A DNA stretch of 64,000 bases from CAXWPM01 sp965206125 (lineage in GTDB: Bacteria > Acidobacteriota > Terriglobia > 20CM-2-55-15), in contig CBDBIN010000043.1 in NCBI GenBank assembly GCA_965206125.1, positions 1 to 64,000 on the forward strand. The letters run 5' to 3'. Position numbers and translations under genes: made by a program. The notes below the pieces were generated by a model. It did no database searches. It was given only the letters and a program-made list of their open reading frames with translations, and was not told where the DNA came from. The number at the start of each line of letters is the position of its first letter. Position 1 is the first letter of the stretch. Shown here piece by piece: positions 16,850-25,749 of the stretch.

Positions 16850-17554
16850 CTATGCGACGAACTTATAACCGACACGATGTACCGTGATGATGTACTTCGG
16901 GTCGGAAGGGACGTCCTCGAGCTTTCCACGGAGCTTGGCGATATGATTGTCGACGGTCCGTGTCAGGGGAAAACACGAATATCCCCACACCTGCTTGAGC
17001 AGCTCGTCCCGGGTGATGGCATCGCCCTTGTGTCGGATGAAGTACTTGAGCATGTCGAACTCACGTGGCGACAGCTCGATTGGACTTCCCGCCTTCGCCG
17101 CCTGGTGCTTGCGGAATGAAAGCTCGATGTCACCGAAAGCGTAGAAATCCAGGACCCCGACGGTGCGCGAAGCACGACGAAGCTGAGCTCGTACGCGAGC
17201 CAGGAGTTCTTTGACGCTGAAGGGCTTCGTCACGTAGTCGTCGGCGCCTACCTCGAGGCCGACGACTGTATCGACCTCCTGGCCGCGAGCGGTGAGCATG
17301 ATGATCGGCACATCCGTGCCCTGGCTGCGAAGTGTACGGCAGACGTCCAAGCCGCTCAACTGCGGCAGCATGATGTCGAGCAGAATCAGGTCGGGACTCT
17401 CCTGGGCCGCCAGACGAATCGCTTCCCGGCCGTCGCCGGCGACACAAACGGCGTACCCCTCGAATTCGAGGTTGTCCTTGAGGCCGAGAACCATATCCGG
17501 CTCATCTTCGACAACCATTACCTTGCGACTCACATCTGTTGCTCCGTCGATCAT
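16850..17554 (-). CDS. OmpR/PhoB-family response regulator
   Basis: A 234-residue two-component regulator: receiver domain (residues 12-125) with acidic pocket EDE near 16-18, phospho-acceptor D60 (LILLDIMLPQ) and K110 (YVTKPFS), then a winged-helix DNA-binding domain (about 135-234) with ELSPREFDMLKYF and RTVDNHIAKLRGKL. The ATG overlaps the TGA of the upstream kinase gene by four bases (ATGA), so kinase and regulator are translationally coupled. The divergent or downstream ADOP genes are possible targets. Confidence 0.95.
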   Translation of the reverse strand: MIDGATDVSRKVMVVEDEPDMVLGLKDNLEFEGYAVCVAGDGREAIRLAAQESPDLILLDIMLPQLSGLDVCRTLRSQGTDVPIIMLTARGQEVDTVVGLEVGADDYVTKPFSVKELLARVRAQLRRASRTVGVLDFYAFGDIELSFRKHQAAKAGSPIELSPREFDMLKYFIRHKGDAITRDELLKQVWGYSCFPLTRTVDNHIAKLRGKLEDVPSDPKYIITVHRVGYKFVA

Positions 17555-19194
17555 GGTGTGTACTCCAAGCCGGCCTCGAACCCGAAAGGAATCAGTACGG
17601 TGAATCGGCTCCCCTTGCCAATAGTGCTCTCAACCCGTATCTCTCCGCGGTGGGCCTTGACGATGTGCTCGACCAGGGCCAGCCCAAGACCGCTGCCCTT
17701 CCTGTCATGAACCAGGCCGGTACTGATCCGGTAGAACTTCTCGAATATCTTGCGCTGTTCCGAAGCCGGAATGCCCACACCGTGATCGGCGATTTCGACC
17801 GCGACGTGGCTGCCGGCGCCGCGAACCCGCACCTCGACGCGCTTGACCTCGTCAGAGTACTTGACCGCATTGTTGATCAGGTTGAGGACGGCCTGCGACA
17901 TCGCATCCGGGTCGATCTTGACGGCGGGTAGATTCGGCTCGATGTCGGTCACGATCTCAAAGCCCGCGTTCTGCAGCGGGTAGCGGTAGGTATCAACCAC
18001 TTCCTGGACGACGGCCGCGACATCGGTCTCTTCGAACTGGTATTCCTTGCGTCCCGCTTCTATCCGAGAGAAGTCGAGGATGTTATTGATCAACTGCGTC
18101 AAGCGGCGACTCTCGTTGGATATGATCCGGTAGTACTCCTGCGCCTTGTCCGCCGACCGCACTCGCCCCATCTCCAAGGTCTCCGCGAATAGCCGGATCA
18201 GCGCCAAGGGAGTCTTCAGCTCGTGGGACACGTTCGAAACGAACGTCGACTTGGCCTCCGAGAGCCGGAGTTCGCGAGCTGTCGCACGCATCGTAAGCAC
18301 GATACCCAGGATCAGCAGCGACAGGACGAACAGCGACAGCGCCACGCTCTTCTCGAAGTTCCGCCGTGCCAGTTCGTCGATCGTCATGTCCGCAAAGCCC
18401 ATGTCCACTCGCCACTTGGGAAAGACGGGCTCGAACGGAAGACTCACTTCATACTTGCCCCACGAGTTGGCCGTCGAATAGAGTGCGCGTCCATTCTCAT
18501 CGAAAATGCCGAAAGCCAGGTTGGACTCGACCGACTGGGGCATCACTTTCTCAAACAAGTGGTTGACGACGAATTCTGGAGCGACCGACAGGCCCGCGAA
18601 ACCCAGTTCCTGCCCCGCCGAGTTGATCAGCGGATAGAAAACGAGCGTCTCGAAGTCCCGTCCATTACGGCAGGACACTCCGGCGCAGGAAGAAACGTGA
18701 GAAAAGAAGAACTGACGCGCCAGGCGGGAGTCCGGTCGCACGGACTCCTTGGCCGTCTCGTAGAGTGCGCTGACCTCTACTCCGAAGCGTTCCGGACGAA
18801 TCTCCGGATCGAGAAAAAATCGCGATCCCTTGGCGGTGGTGATGACGGAAAACCTGTCCTGTGGGCATACGCAGCCGTAGGACGAAATAAAAAGAGCCTC
18901 GATCGCCGGGTTGCCCTCCAGGGCTCTCTCAAAGTGGCTCTTGATCAAGCCGACGTTACCGAGCGTGACCTCTTCGGGACGAATGGCTCCAAGAGCTTCG
19001 TCGGCTGTCCAGACCAGTTCATCTGCGGCCGTGCCCGCCACCGTGCCGAGCACCTGCCGGAGGTTCTCCTCGATCGCGAGCACGGTCGTGGCCTGAAGTT
19101 CGAGCAGGGACTCGTACTGGAGGTAGGAAAGGATCGTGGTCGGCACCATGACCAGGACCACGACGAGGGCGATCAGTTTGCTTCTCGAGGACAT
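17551..19194 (-). CDS. Membrane sensor histidine kinase with cysteine-containing periplasmic domain
   Basis: A 547-residue kinase from the start at 19194, chosen because a transmembrane helix (LIALVVVLVMVPTTILSYL) follows at once; upstream in-frame codons to 19305 lack this logic. A periplasmic sensor (about residues 25-282), a second membrane helix (about 283-301), HisKA with H324 (SHELKTP) and HATPase (N box NLINNAVKYSD, G1 DHGVGIP, G2 GSGLGLAL) follow. The sensor domain has four Cys: C108 and C110 (YGCVCPQ) and C170 and C175 (CAGVSC), which might form disulfides or bind metal. It overlaps the response regulator by four bases. The signal is unknown. Confidence 0.92.
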   Translation of the reverse strand: MSSRSKLIALVVVLVMVPTTILSYLQYESLLELQATTVLAIEENLRQVLGTVAGTAADELVWTADEALGAIRPEEVTLGNVGLIKSHFERALEGNPAIEALFISSYGCVCPQDRFSVITTAKGSRFFLDPEIRPERFGVEVSALYETAKESVRPDSRLARQFFFSHVSSCAGVSCRNGRDFETLVFYPLINSAGQELGFAGLSVAPEFVVNHLFEKVMPQSVESNLAFGIFDENGRALYSTANSWGKYEVSLPFEPVFPKWRVDMGFADMTIDELARRNFEKSVALSLFVLSLLILGIVLTMRATARELRLSEAKSTFVSNVSHELKTPLALIRLFAETLEMGRVRSADKAQEYYRIISNESRRLTQLINNILDFSRIEAGRKEYQFEETDVAAVVQEVVDTYRYPLQNAGFEIVTDIEPNLPAVKIDPDAMSQAVLNLINNAVKYSDEVKRVEVRVRGAGSHVAVEIADHGVGIPASEQRKIFEKFYRISTGLVHDRKGSGLGLALVEHIVKAHRGEIRVESTIGKGSRFTVLIPFGFEAGLEYTP

Positions 19195-19425
19195 AACGGT
19201 CTTCTGTTTCAAATATAGCCCGGACACCCGGACCCGAAGCTTGTGAGCTTCGGGCGAGCTGTAAAAAGTTATCTCGAAGGCAGTTGGGCCTCTCAACCCT
19301 TGCATAGACGTCGCAACGCGCTTCTGGTCACATCCTTATTCGATGTTCGCAGTTGGGAAGTGGGTTGAAGGGAAATCAAATACAATACGACCGATGCTGA
19401 TTACGAGATTGCCCGGACCGACGGT

Positions 19426-20157
19426 GTGCGCGTGAGACGCGAGCAAACGCTCGCCGCGCTGGCCCTTGCGGGCATTGTCGGATGGGCGATCTGGTCCTAC
19501 ACGACCGGCGGAGTGCTCGCCGCACTGTTCAGCACTGAACTCGATTCCGAAGCCAAGGTCGCCGCAGTTCGGGGGGTTTTTCTCGCCTGGGGTCCGCTCG
19601 CCCCCCTGGCGTACGTTCTGGTGTGCACCGTAGAGGTCGTGGTCGCCCCGATTCCCGGCACGATTCTTTACCTGCCCGGCGGCGTGATCTTCGGAGGCTT
19701 CTGGGGTGGTACCCTATCGCTCCTGGGTAACTCCCTCGGCTCAGCGATCGCCTTCCTCCTGATGCGCACAATGGTCGGCCAGGCGTGGGGTCACTCCTTC
19801 TTCGAGTCGCATCACATGTTGAGGGTCGAGGAGTTCATCCGGCGACGGGGTCTGGTCAGCGTGGTGCTACTTCGTGTCAATCCTCTCACCTCATCCGATA
19901 TCGTGTCGTACGCGGCCGGACTCACGCCGATGTCGCTGGGAACCCTGGTCCTGGGAAGCACCATCGGGATGGCGCCGCTCTGCTACTTGCAGGCTTACCT
20001 GTCGCTGGAGCTGTTCACGGCATTCCCGTGGCTGCTCTGGCCGTTGATCGCCGGGTGCGGTCTGTATGTGGTCCTGGCCGTCGTCGCGATCCGAAAGTTG
20101 AGACTAGACCCCAACGGAATCGAGAGCCACGGCGACCAGACCGCCCCAAACCGATAG
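19426..20157 (+). CDS. TVP38/TMEM64 (VTT domain) membrane protein
   Basis: A 243-residue polytopic inner-membrane protein of the TVP38/DedA-like group. The VTT core is seen as EVVVAPIPGTILYLPGGVIFGG, the glycine-rich GNSLGSAIAFLL and the LLRVNPLTSSDIVSYAAGLT segment. Such proteins are linked to lipid scrambling or membrane homeostasis. The start is GTG at 19426. It is divergent from the sensor kinase, with a 231-base intergenic region that holds no clear motif. Confidence 0.85.
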   Translation: MRVRREQTLAALALAGIVGWAIWSYTTGGVLAALFSTELDSEAKVAAVRGVFLAWGPLAPLAYVLVCTVEVVVAPIPGTILYLPGGVIFGGFWGGTLSLLGNSLGSAIAFLLMRTMVGQAWGHSFFESHHMLRVEEFIRRRGLVSVVLLRVNPLTSSDIVSYAAGLTPMSLGTLVLGSTIGMAPLCYLQAYLSLELFTAFPWLLWPLIAGCGLYVVLAVVAIRKLRLDPNGIESHGDQTAPNR

Positions 20158-20242
20158 AACCGAGAGCGGTAGCGACCGGGTAATTCTCGTTCCACTGAAA
20201 CCACGGTGACGACCTGGGGCTCGGCCCGGACGACAGTGCTGT

Positions 20243-21370
20243 TCACTCCACAGGACAGAGCGCGCGGCTAAGGTCTTCGATCAGATCGTCGGCGTGTTCG
20301 AGTCCCACCGAAAGGCGCACCAGATCGTCCGGACTCGTCGCATCGGCTCCTTCGCTTGTCGCCCGGTGTTCGATCAGGCTTTCCACTCCGCCGAGTGAGG
20401 TTGCGCGGATAAAGAGTCTCGCGCGGCCGACGGTGGCCAACGCGGCATCCCGCCCTCTCTTCATCTGAAACGACACCATCGCTCCGTAGGCCTCCATTTG
20501 TTTGCCCGCAAGCGCGTGACCGGGATTGGATTCGAGGCCCGGATAGTGGACCGCCGCGATCGTCGGGTGCCCTTCGAGCATTCGGGCGATCTTGAAGGCA
20601 TTCTCACTCTGGGCTCGCATTCGTACCGCGAGAGTTCGCAGGCCGCGAAGAATCAGCCAGGAATTGAAAGGCGCCAGCACGGCCCCCAGGACCTGAAGGG
20701 TCCGCAGGGTGCTCTCAAAGAGAGGGTCTTTCCTGGCGAAGACGAGGCATCCGCCCATAACGTCGCTGTGGCCACCGAAGTACTTCGTCGCCGAGTGGAG
20801 AATAACATCGGCGCCATGTTCGAGAGGGCGCTGTAGCGCCGGGGTCGCGAACGTGTTGTCGACCAGGAGCTGCGCACCGACCGAGTGTGCCGCATCGGCC
20901 GCACCAGCCAGATCGACGACCCTCATCATCGGATTCGAAGGCGTCTCAACCCACACCAGCCGGGTCGTCGGCCGGAGCGCTTTTCGGATCTCCACCGTGT
21001 CCTCTGTCCGTACAAAGTCCGCTTCAATGCCCCACTTGGCGCAGTACTCCTGGAATGCCACGGTGTACCCGTAATAGACACCCTCCGGCATGACAATATG
21101 GTCGCCGGCCGAGAGCGATTGAAACAGCGCAACACCCGCAGCCATCCCGGAAGCGAACGCCAGCGCTGCTTCACCGCCTTCCAGTTCCGTTAGCGCCGCC
21201 TCCAGATAAGCCTGGTTTGGGTTGGACTCGCGGATGTACGTATGCTCGCCAAGAGGCTGGCTCGTCGCATCCCGCACAAACGTGGTCGACAGGCGGATGG
21301 GAGGGACGACATCTCCCGTATCCGGATCGGTTGAAGGACCGGCGTGAACGGCACGTGTGTCGAATCGCAT
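20243..21370 (-). CDS. PLP-dependent trans-sulfuration enzyme (cystathionine gamma-synthase/lyase family)
   Basis: A 375-residue fold-type I PLP enzyme of sulfur amino-acid metabolism. FDTRAVHAGPSTDP and PIRLSTTFV open the protein; SNPMMRVVDL and VDNTFATP precede the PLP lysine in LHSATKYFGGHSDVMGG; SLGGVESLIEHRA is the C-terminal family motif. It acts in the cytosol as a tetramer, forming or cleaving cystathionine, or related substrates such as methionine. The start at 21370 (MRFDTRAVHAG) avoids a 25-base overlap with the upstream M61 gene. The exact reaction cannot be separated between MetB, MetC and MGL types. Confidence 0.9.
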   Translation of the reverse strand: MRFDTRAVHAGPSTDPDTGDVVPPIRLSTTFVRDATSQPLGEHTYIRESNPNQAYLEAALTELEGGEAALAFASGMAAGVALFQSLSAGDHIVMPEGVYYGYTVAFQEYCAKWGIEADFVRTEDTVEIRKALRPTTRLVWVETPSNPMMRVVDLAGAADAAHSVGAQLLVDNTFATPALQRPLEHGADVILHSATKYFGGHSDVMGGCLVFARKDPLFESTLRTLQVLGAVLAPFNSWLILRGLRTLAVRMRAQSENAFKIARMLEGHPTIAAVHYPGLESNPGHALAGKQMEAYGAMVSFQMKRGRDAALATVGRARLFIRATSLGGVESLIEHRATSEGADATSPDDLVRLSVGLEHADDLIEDLSRALCPVE

Positions 21371-21387
21371 ACGCTCGACTATTCCTT

Positions 21388-23262
21388 TCAGAAAGTTTTC
21401 CCAGCCAGCCATGCGTCGCGCATGGCGCGCTGTTGGTCAGTGACAGTTTCGAGATCCCCGATCCGGTAGTCGAAGACATCGGGCGCGCCCAGGACGAGGA
21501 CAAGATCGACTTCGTTTCGGTTCCGGCCGATGCGAACCGGCACGCGGTCGCCGCCGGCATATCCGTTCAGAACGTCACGCCAGTTCGCACGGTTGACCGA
21601 AGTTCCACCGATGCTCCGAAGGATATCGCCCTGTTCCACTCCGGCCCGGGCTGCTGCGGAATCCGGCCGAACCGCAGTGACTGCGAGCCCCGTGCCCACG
21701 ACAAGCCCTGCCGTGAACGCCCTGGCCGACGGAGTCCGGACTAATACTAGACCGACCGGGCCTAAGATGTCGTCATAAGGGGGCGTCTCGTTCCCGCGTG
21801 TATATCGCTCGAAGAATTCCTCCAGATCGAAACCGGCGACCTCGGATGCGACGAGCTCGAAGTCTTCGACACGATAACCGCGTCCCTTCAGGTAGTAACT
21901 GTCCGAAGCGCTGCTGACGTAAAACTCCTCGTACATTCGGCGCATGACATCGTCGAGCGAAGTCGCGCCCTCGGTTCTCGATCGTATGTACAGATCGAGG
22001 AGGAGTCCGACAATTTCGCCCTTCGAGTAGTAGCTGATCGACGTGTTTGAAAGATTCGTCCGCTGACGATGAATCGCCGCGTCCCGGAACGGCGCGGTCA
22101 TCGAGGCGAGCTCAACGCTCATCGTCCGGGTTCCCGGTGAGTTTTCTACGTTCGAGATCGTTCCGCTCAATCGATCGAGCAGCTGACGCTCGCCCCAGAT
22201 GCCTGCACGGTACAGCATCATTCGGCCGAAGTAATTCGTCAGCCCCTCGACCACCCACAGGGCCCGTGTCGCCACCGGGCGGGTGAAGTCCCACGGTCCG
22301 AGTTCGACCGGGCGCAGGCGCTTCACATTCCAGGTGTGGAAGAATTCATGGGATGCCGTGCCGATGGCGCTGGCATACATCCCCGGGTCGATCAACGCCC
22401 CGGATTCGATAACCTGGGTCGAGTTCAGGTGCTCCATGCCGTCGCCGGACCGGTCGTCGGCGGCAAAATGAATCATGAACGTGTACTGATCGAGCTCTGG
22501 AGCCCCCCAGAATTCGGTCTGGGCGTGGACGATCTTCTCGATATCGGCCACCAGGGCCGGTCGCCGACCGCCCTCGTCTCCCATCGAATGAACCATCACA
22601 CGGTAGGTCTTACCCTGGTGCGTAAACTCGTCGAGGGTCCAGTCTGGAGCGATCTCCGTCGGAGCGTCCGCCATCGTGTCGTAGTCGGGGAAGCTCCAGG
22701 CACTCTGGTTCGGACGCGTGGTGTACCCGTTGATGATCCTCCAGCCCGCCGGCGCGTCGATTTCCAGATCGACAGCGTCCGGCTTGTGCCCCGCCAGGTA
22801 CATGAACAGCTCGTGGCCGTTATAGTTCGCGTGCCGCGTATTGAGCTGGGCATAGGTGCCCGACAGCGTGTTCGCAAACACGCGGTACGCCACACGAACG
22901 CTCCGGTAACCTCCGGTTGTGACGGTCCAGGTCTGCGAGTCTTTTCGGGCAAACCCAAGAAGCCGGCCGTCGCCGGCCGCGGCAAATCCCTGGACGTTCT
23001 TCCCGAAGTCGGCGACCGCATAGCGACCCGGCGACCACATCGGAATCTGAAAATCGACGGTCCCGGGCACTTCGCTCGAGAAGTCCACCTCGATCGTGAC
23101 CGTAAAAAGGTGTGAGGACGGGTCCGGCATCGACAGGCGATACGCGACGCGATCGGTCTCGAAATCGGCAGGTCCACCGGTCTGTGCGGCGAGGGCGCCA
23201 ACGCCGAGGGCCATGACCAGCGCTGTTGAGAGACTTCGTCGGCCTAGTTGAATAGGAAACAT
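21388..23262 (-). CDS. M61 family metallopeptidase with PDZ domain
   Basis: A 624-residue secreted peptidase of the glycyl-aminopeptidase type. A signal peptide (ALVMALGVGALAAQT) follows the start at 23262, which has GGGGG just upstream. An N-terminal beta domain, the zinc site HEFFHTWNVKRLRP, a helical catalytic domain and a C-terminal PDZ domain (VRPDSAAARAGVEQGDIL) are visible. It is directly upstream of the trans-sulfuration gene with a 17-base gap, so the two may be co-transcribed. Confidence 0.93.
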   Translation of the reverse strand: MFPIQLGRRSLSTALVMALGVGALAAQTGGPADFETDRVAYRLSMPDPSSHLFTVTIEVDFSSEVPGTVDFQIPMWSPGRYAVADFGKNVQGFAAAGDGRLLGFARKDSQTWTVTTGGYRSVRVAYRVFANTLSGTYAQLNTRHANYNGHELFMYLAGHKPDAVDLEIDAPAGWRIINGYTTRPNQSAWSFPDYDTMADAPTEIAPDWTLDEFTHQGKTYRVMVHSMGDEGGRRPALVADIEKIVHAQTEFWGAPELDQYTFMIHFAADDRSGDGMEHLNSTQVIESGALIDPGMYASAIGTASHEFFHTWNVKRLRPVELGPWDFTRPVATRALWVVEGLTNYFGRMMLYRAGIWGERQLLDRLSGTISNVENSPGTRTMSVELASMTAPFRDAAIHRQRTNLSNTSISYYSKGEIVGLLLDLYIRSRTEGATSLDDVMRRMYEEFYVSSASDSYYLKGRGYRVEDFELVASEVAGFDLEEFFERYTRGNETPPYDDILGPVGLVLVRTPSARAFTAGLVVGTGLAVTAVRPDSAAARAGVEQGDILRSIGGTSVNRANWRDVLNGYAGGDRVPVRIGRNRNEVDLVLVLGAPDVFDYRIGDLETVTDQQRAMRDAWLAGKTF

Positions 23263-23274
23263 GGTCCCCCTATT

Positions 23275-23505
23275 GTAGGGGCGGGACCTGTGCCCGCCCG
23301 ACACCTACGCCGTTCGGCGGAGATCCCACCTGACATCATTCAGGCCTCGGCGCAACGGCGCAAAGAGGGAGTTTGCCTTCATCACCTTTGCGTCCTTTGC
23401 GCCTCTGCGGTGGGCACTCTTTATCCACCTCTGCGGTGGAAACTCTTGATCCACGCATCAACATTGATGACGTCGGGTGGCCACAGGTGCCACCCCTACA
23501 CGCTA
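23275..23505. repeat. Mosaic of dispersed intergenic repeats
   Basis: The gap between the M61 and SUMF1-type genes holds no gene. It contains two imperfect palindromes of one type at its ends (23275-23309, GTAGGGGCGGGACCTGTGCC onward; about 23473-23500, GGGTGGCCACAGGTGCCACC onward) and between them a stretch with CGCAACGGCGCAAAGAGG and CTTTGCGCCTCTGCGGTGG. These motifs look like intergenic repeats rather than unique regulatory sequence. A related perfect palindrome is at 36524-36556. Confidence 0.55.
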
Positions 23506-24321
23506 TTCCGGCATTGATTTCGCGCAGCGGAAGCCGATCGTGACGGTGCGATGCTCCGGGTCGGTGAAGTTGCGGTAGTGGAGGGCCAGAATGCGGGCGT
23601 CGCCGTCGGACCAACCGCCGCCTCGCATCACACGGTAGATCCCCGTTTCCGGCCCGGACGGGTTTTCCTCCGGGCTGATCGGATAGTAGCCGCGCGAATA
23701 CCAGTCCTCGACCCATTCCCAGACGTTGCCGGTCATGTCGTAAAGCGTGAAACCGTTGGGCTCGAATGACCCAACCTCCGTGGGGCCGTCTGCCCGACTG
23801 ATCTGGGCCATCGTCCGGGATTGCCCGCCCACGCGTGGACGCAGATCGTCGCCCCACGGATACATTGTCATCCGGGTCAGTCCGCGGGCCGCCCGTTCCC
23901 ATTCCGCTTCTGTGGGAAGACGTTTTCCGGCCCACCCACAGTAAGCGGTCGCGTCGGACCAGTTCACGTTGTAGACCGGAAATCGGTCCCGGCCTTCCGG
24001 CACCTCGCCATCCACCCAGTGATAGGGCCGCCCGTGCCCTGTGGCCTCGACAAAAGACATGTAGCCTTCGTTGGTCACCTCATACGGGTCCATCTCGTAC
24101 GCGTCGAGACCGACCAGGTGCGCCGGCTGATCGTCCAGCCTCAACCTGAGGTTCATACCAAGCTCGTCGAGCAGCCAGACATGCGTCCGTCCCATCCAGA
24201 ATTCTCCGGCCGGGATACGAGCCATTTCTGTTTCGGAAGACTGATCCTGTGAAAAGGACGGTGGACAGAGGAGAGCGAGAACCGTCAGTCCGACGAGAGC
24301 GCGGAAGAATCCTCGGCTCAC
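23503..24321 (-). CDS. SUMF1/FGE-sulfatase-modifying-factor domain protein, catalytic Cys absent
   Basis: A 272-residue secreted protein from the GTG at 24321, one base after the stop of the DUF1501 gene. A signal peptide (FFRALVGLTVLALLCPPSFSQ) is followed by a formylglycine-generating-enzyme-like fold: IPAGEFWMGR, VTNEGYMSFVEATG, WSDATAYCGWAGKRLPTEAEWERAARG, YDMTGNVWEWVEDWY and GGGWSDGDARILALHYRN. The paired Cys that bind copper in true FGE are missing from the GGGW region, and no sulfatase gene is nearby, so sulfatase maturation is unlikely. It is the third gene of an operon with DUF1549/DUF1553 and DUF1501 proteins. Confidence 0.85.
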   Translation of the reverse strand: MSRGFFRALVGLTVLALLCPPSFSQDQSSETEMARIPAGEFWMGRTHVWLLDELGMNLRLRLDDQPAHLVGLDAYEMDPYEVTNEGYMSFVEATGHGRPYHWVDGEVPEGRDRFPVYNVNWSDATAYCGWAGKRLPTEAEWERAARGLTRMTMYPWGDDLRPRVGGQSRTMAQISRADGPTEVGSFEPNGFTLYDMTGNVWEWVEDWYSRGYYPISPEENPSGPETGIYRVMRGGGWSDGDARILALHYRNFTDPEHRTVTIGFRCAKSMPE

Positions 24322-24322
24322 G

Positions 24323-25729
24323 CTACTCGAAAAGCTCCGCAATCTCGTCGTCGTCGATGAATTCGCCACCGCCGATCGGAGCGGTCTGGATGTAGTCATA
24401 CGCGCGGCTCGACGGTGTTTCCGTGATTCTTTGACGCCAATCGATCCCCAGCGCCGAATAGATGGTGGCGACGATATTGTCCATGAACGGCTGCTCCGGG
24501 TGCTTCCACCCGCTCTCGAGGCAATACGCTGCCATCTCGTCGGAACGTCCGATGGCGCGGCCGCCCTGGACCCCACCCCCGGCAAACAGCGCGGTGTAGA
24601 CCTCCCGCCAATGGTCCCGTCCGTCCACGGGGTTCATTTCCGGTGTGCGGCCGAACTCGCTCGTCGCGACGATCAGCGTTTCGTCCAGCAGCGTCTTGCC
24701 TTGATCGTGTCCGGGCATCTTGCCCAGGTCCTCGAGCAGGGCCGTCAGGCCCTGGTCGAACCGGTTGCACGTGAAGTAGTGGTTTCTGGGAAAACGTTCG
24801 TGGGTGAAGATGAAACTGTGATGATCCCAGCGGTCGCCGTCGTACACGTACATGAAATGGGTACCCGCGTCGGCTGCAATTACGTTCTTGGCCAGAATGA
24901 GGCCCAGTCCGAACTCGTCGCTGCCGTAACGTTCCTTTTCCGCGTCGTTGGTGCTGAAGGCCGCCTGCCAGCGCGGATCCCCTTCGAGCCGCTCCGCTTC
25001 GTCGTAATAGGTTCGGAAGTCTGTTGCCTTCTTTCCGAACGACGCCCGTTCCGCTTCGGAAACTTCGGCAAACGCCCTCAGCAGACGCCAGCGCTCCTCG
25101 AGAAGCTGATCCAACCCTTCTCGGTTTCCACCGAAAGACTCGAACACGGTTGTCGGGTTCAGATCCAGGCAAGTAAACCGGGTCGGTAAGAATCCGGAAC
25201 TGATGGCCCCGGCACGCGCCTGCGTGAGGTAGGTGCCCATATACGTGGGGAACGTGTCGGTGTCCGCACGTCGCGACTCCAGTTCATACGAAATTACCGA
25301 GCCGAAGCCGGGTATCTCCCTCGCGAGCGCGACGTTCAGGGCACGCCCAGTCTGGGTGTGGTACTGCCCGATGAAATGAACCAGCTCGTTGGCACGCATG
25401 GAACGCACGAACGACACGCGGTCCATGTAGTTGCCAAGGTTCGGGAAGAGCGTCTTGGACAGGACAATATCGTCGTTGATTCGCTGTGGCTCCAGGTCCG
25501 TCGGCGTGAACCGCGTCTCCTTGAAGTCCCAGCACTCCATCTGGCTGATCGCGCCACCCATCTCGATGAAGATGCAGTTTCGTGCGCTTCCTCGGGGCCT
25601 CGCCCTGCCCTGTGCCCGGACCTGTTGCGGCCACACGACGCGGTCCACCCACGCTCCCGCGAGCGCGGCGCCTCCCCACTTGAGGAGTTCCCGCCTGGTG
25701 GGAACTAGATCTCGAAGTTGACGCTCCAT
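24323..25729 (-). CDS. DUF1501 family protein, Tat-exported
   Basis: A 468-residue protein with a twin-arginine signal (TRRELLKWGGAALAGAW) and the DUF1501 alkaline-phosphatase-like/sulfatase-like fold: IFIEMGGAISQMECWDFK, SEFGRTPEMNPVDGRDHW. The start at 25729 has AGGACAAGA upstream and does not overlap the preceding gene (stop 25750). DUF1501 genes are commonly paired with DUF1549/DUF1553 or DUF1800 partners, as here; biochemical function is not established. Confidence 0.9.
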   Translation of the reverse strand: MERQLRDLVPTRRELLKWGGAALAGAWVDRVVWPQQVRAQGRARPRGSARNCIFIEMGGAISQMECWDFKETRFTPTDLEPQRINDDIVLSKTLFPNLGNYMDRVSFVRSMRANELVHFIGQYHTQTGRALNVALAREIPGFGSVISYELESRRADTDTFPTYMGTYLTQARAGAISSGFLPTRFTCLDLNPTTVFESFGGNREGLDQLLEERWRLLRAFAEVSEAERASFGKKATDFRTYYDEAERLEGDPRWQAAFSTNDAEKERYGSDEFGLGLILAKNVIAADAGTHFMYVYDGDRWDHHSFIFTHERFPRNHYFTCNRFDQGLTALLEDLGKMPGHDQGKTLLDETLIVATSEFGRTPEMNPVDGRDHWREVYTALFAGGGVQGGRAIGRSDEMAAYCLESGWKHPEQPFMDNIVATIYSALGIDWRQRITETPSSRAYDYIQTAPIGGGEFIDDDEIAELFE

Positions 25730-25749
25730 TCTTGTCCTATCACAGTCGG

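Noticed and set aside
23503..24321. True formylglycine-generating (sulfatase-activating) enzyme
   Set aside because: The catalytic/copper-binding Cys pair is absent and no sulfatase is encoded nearby.
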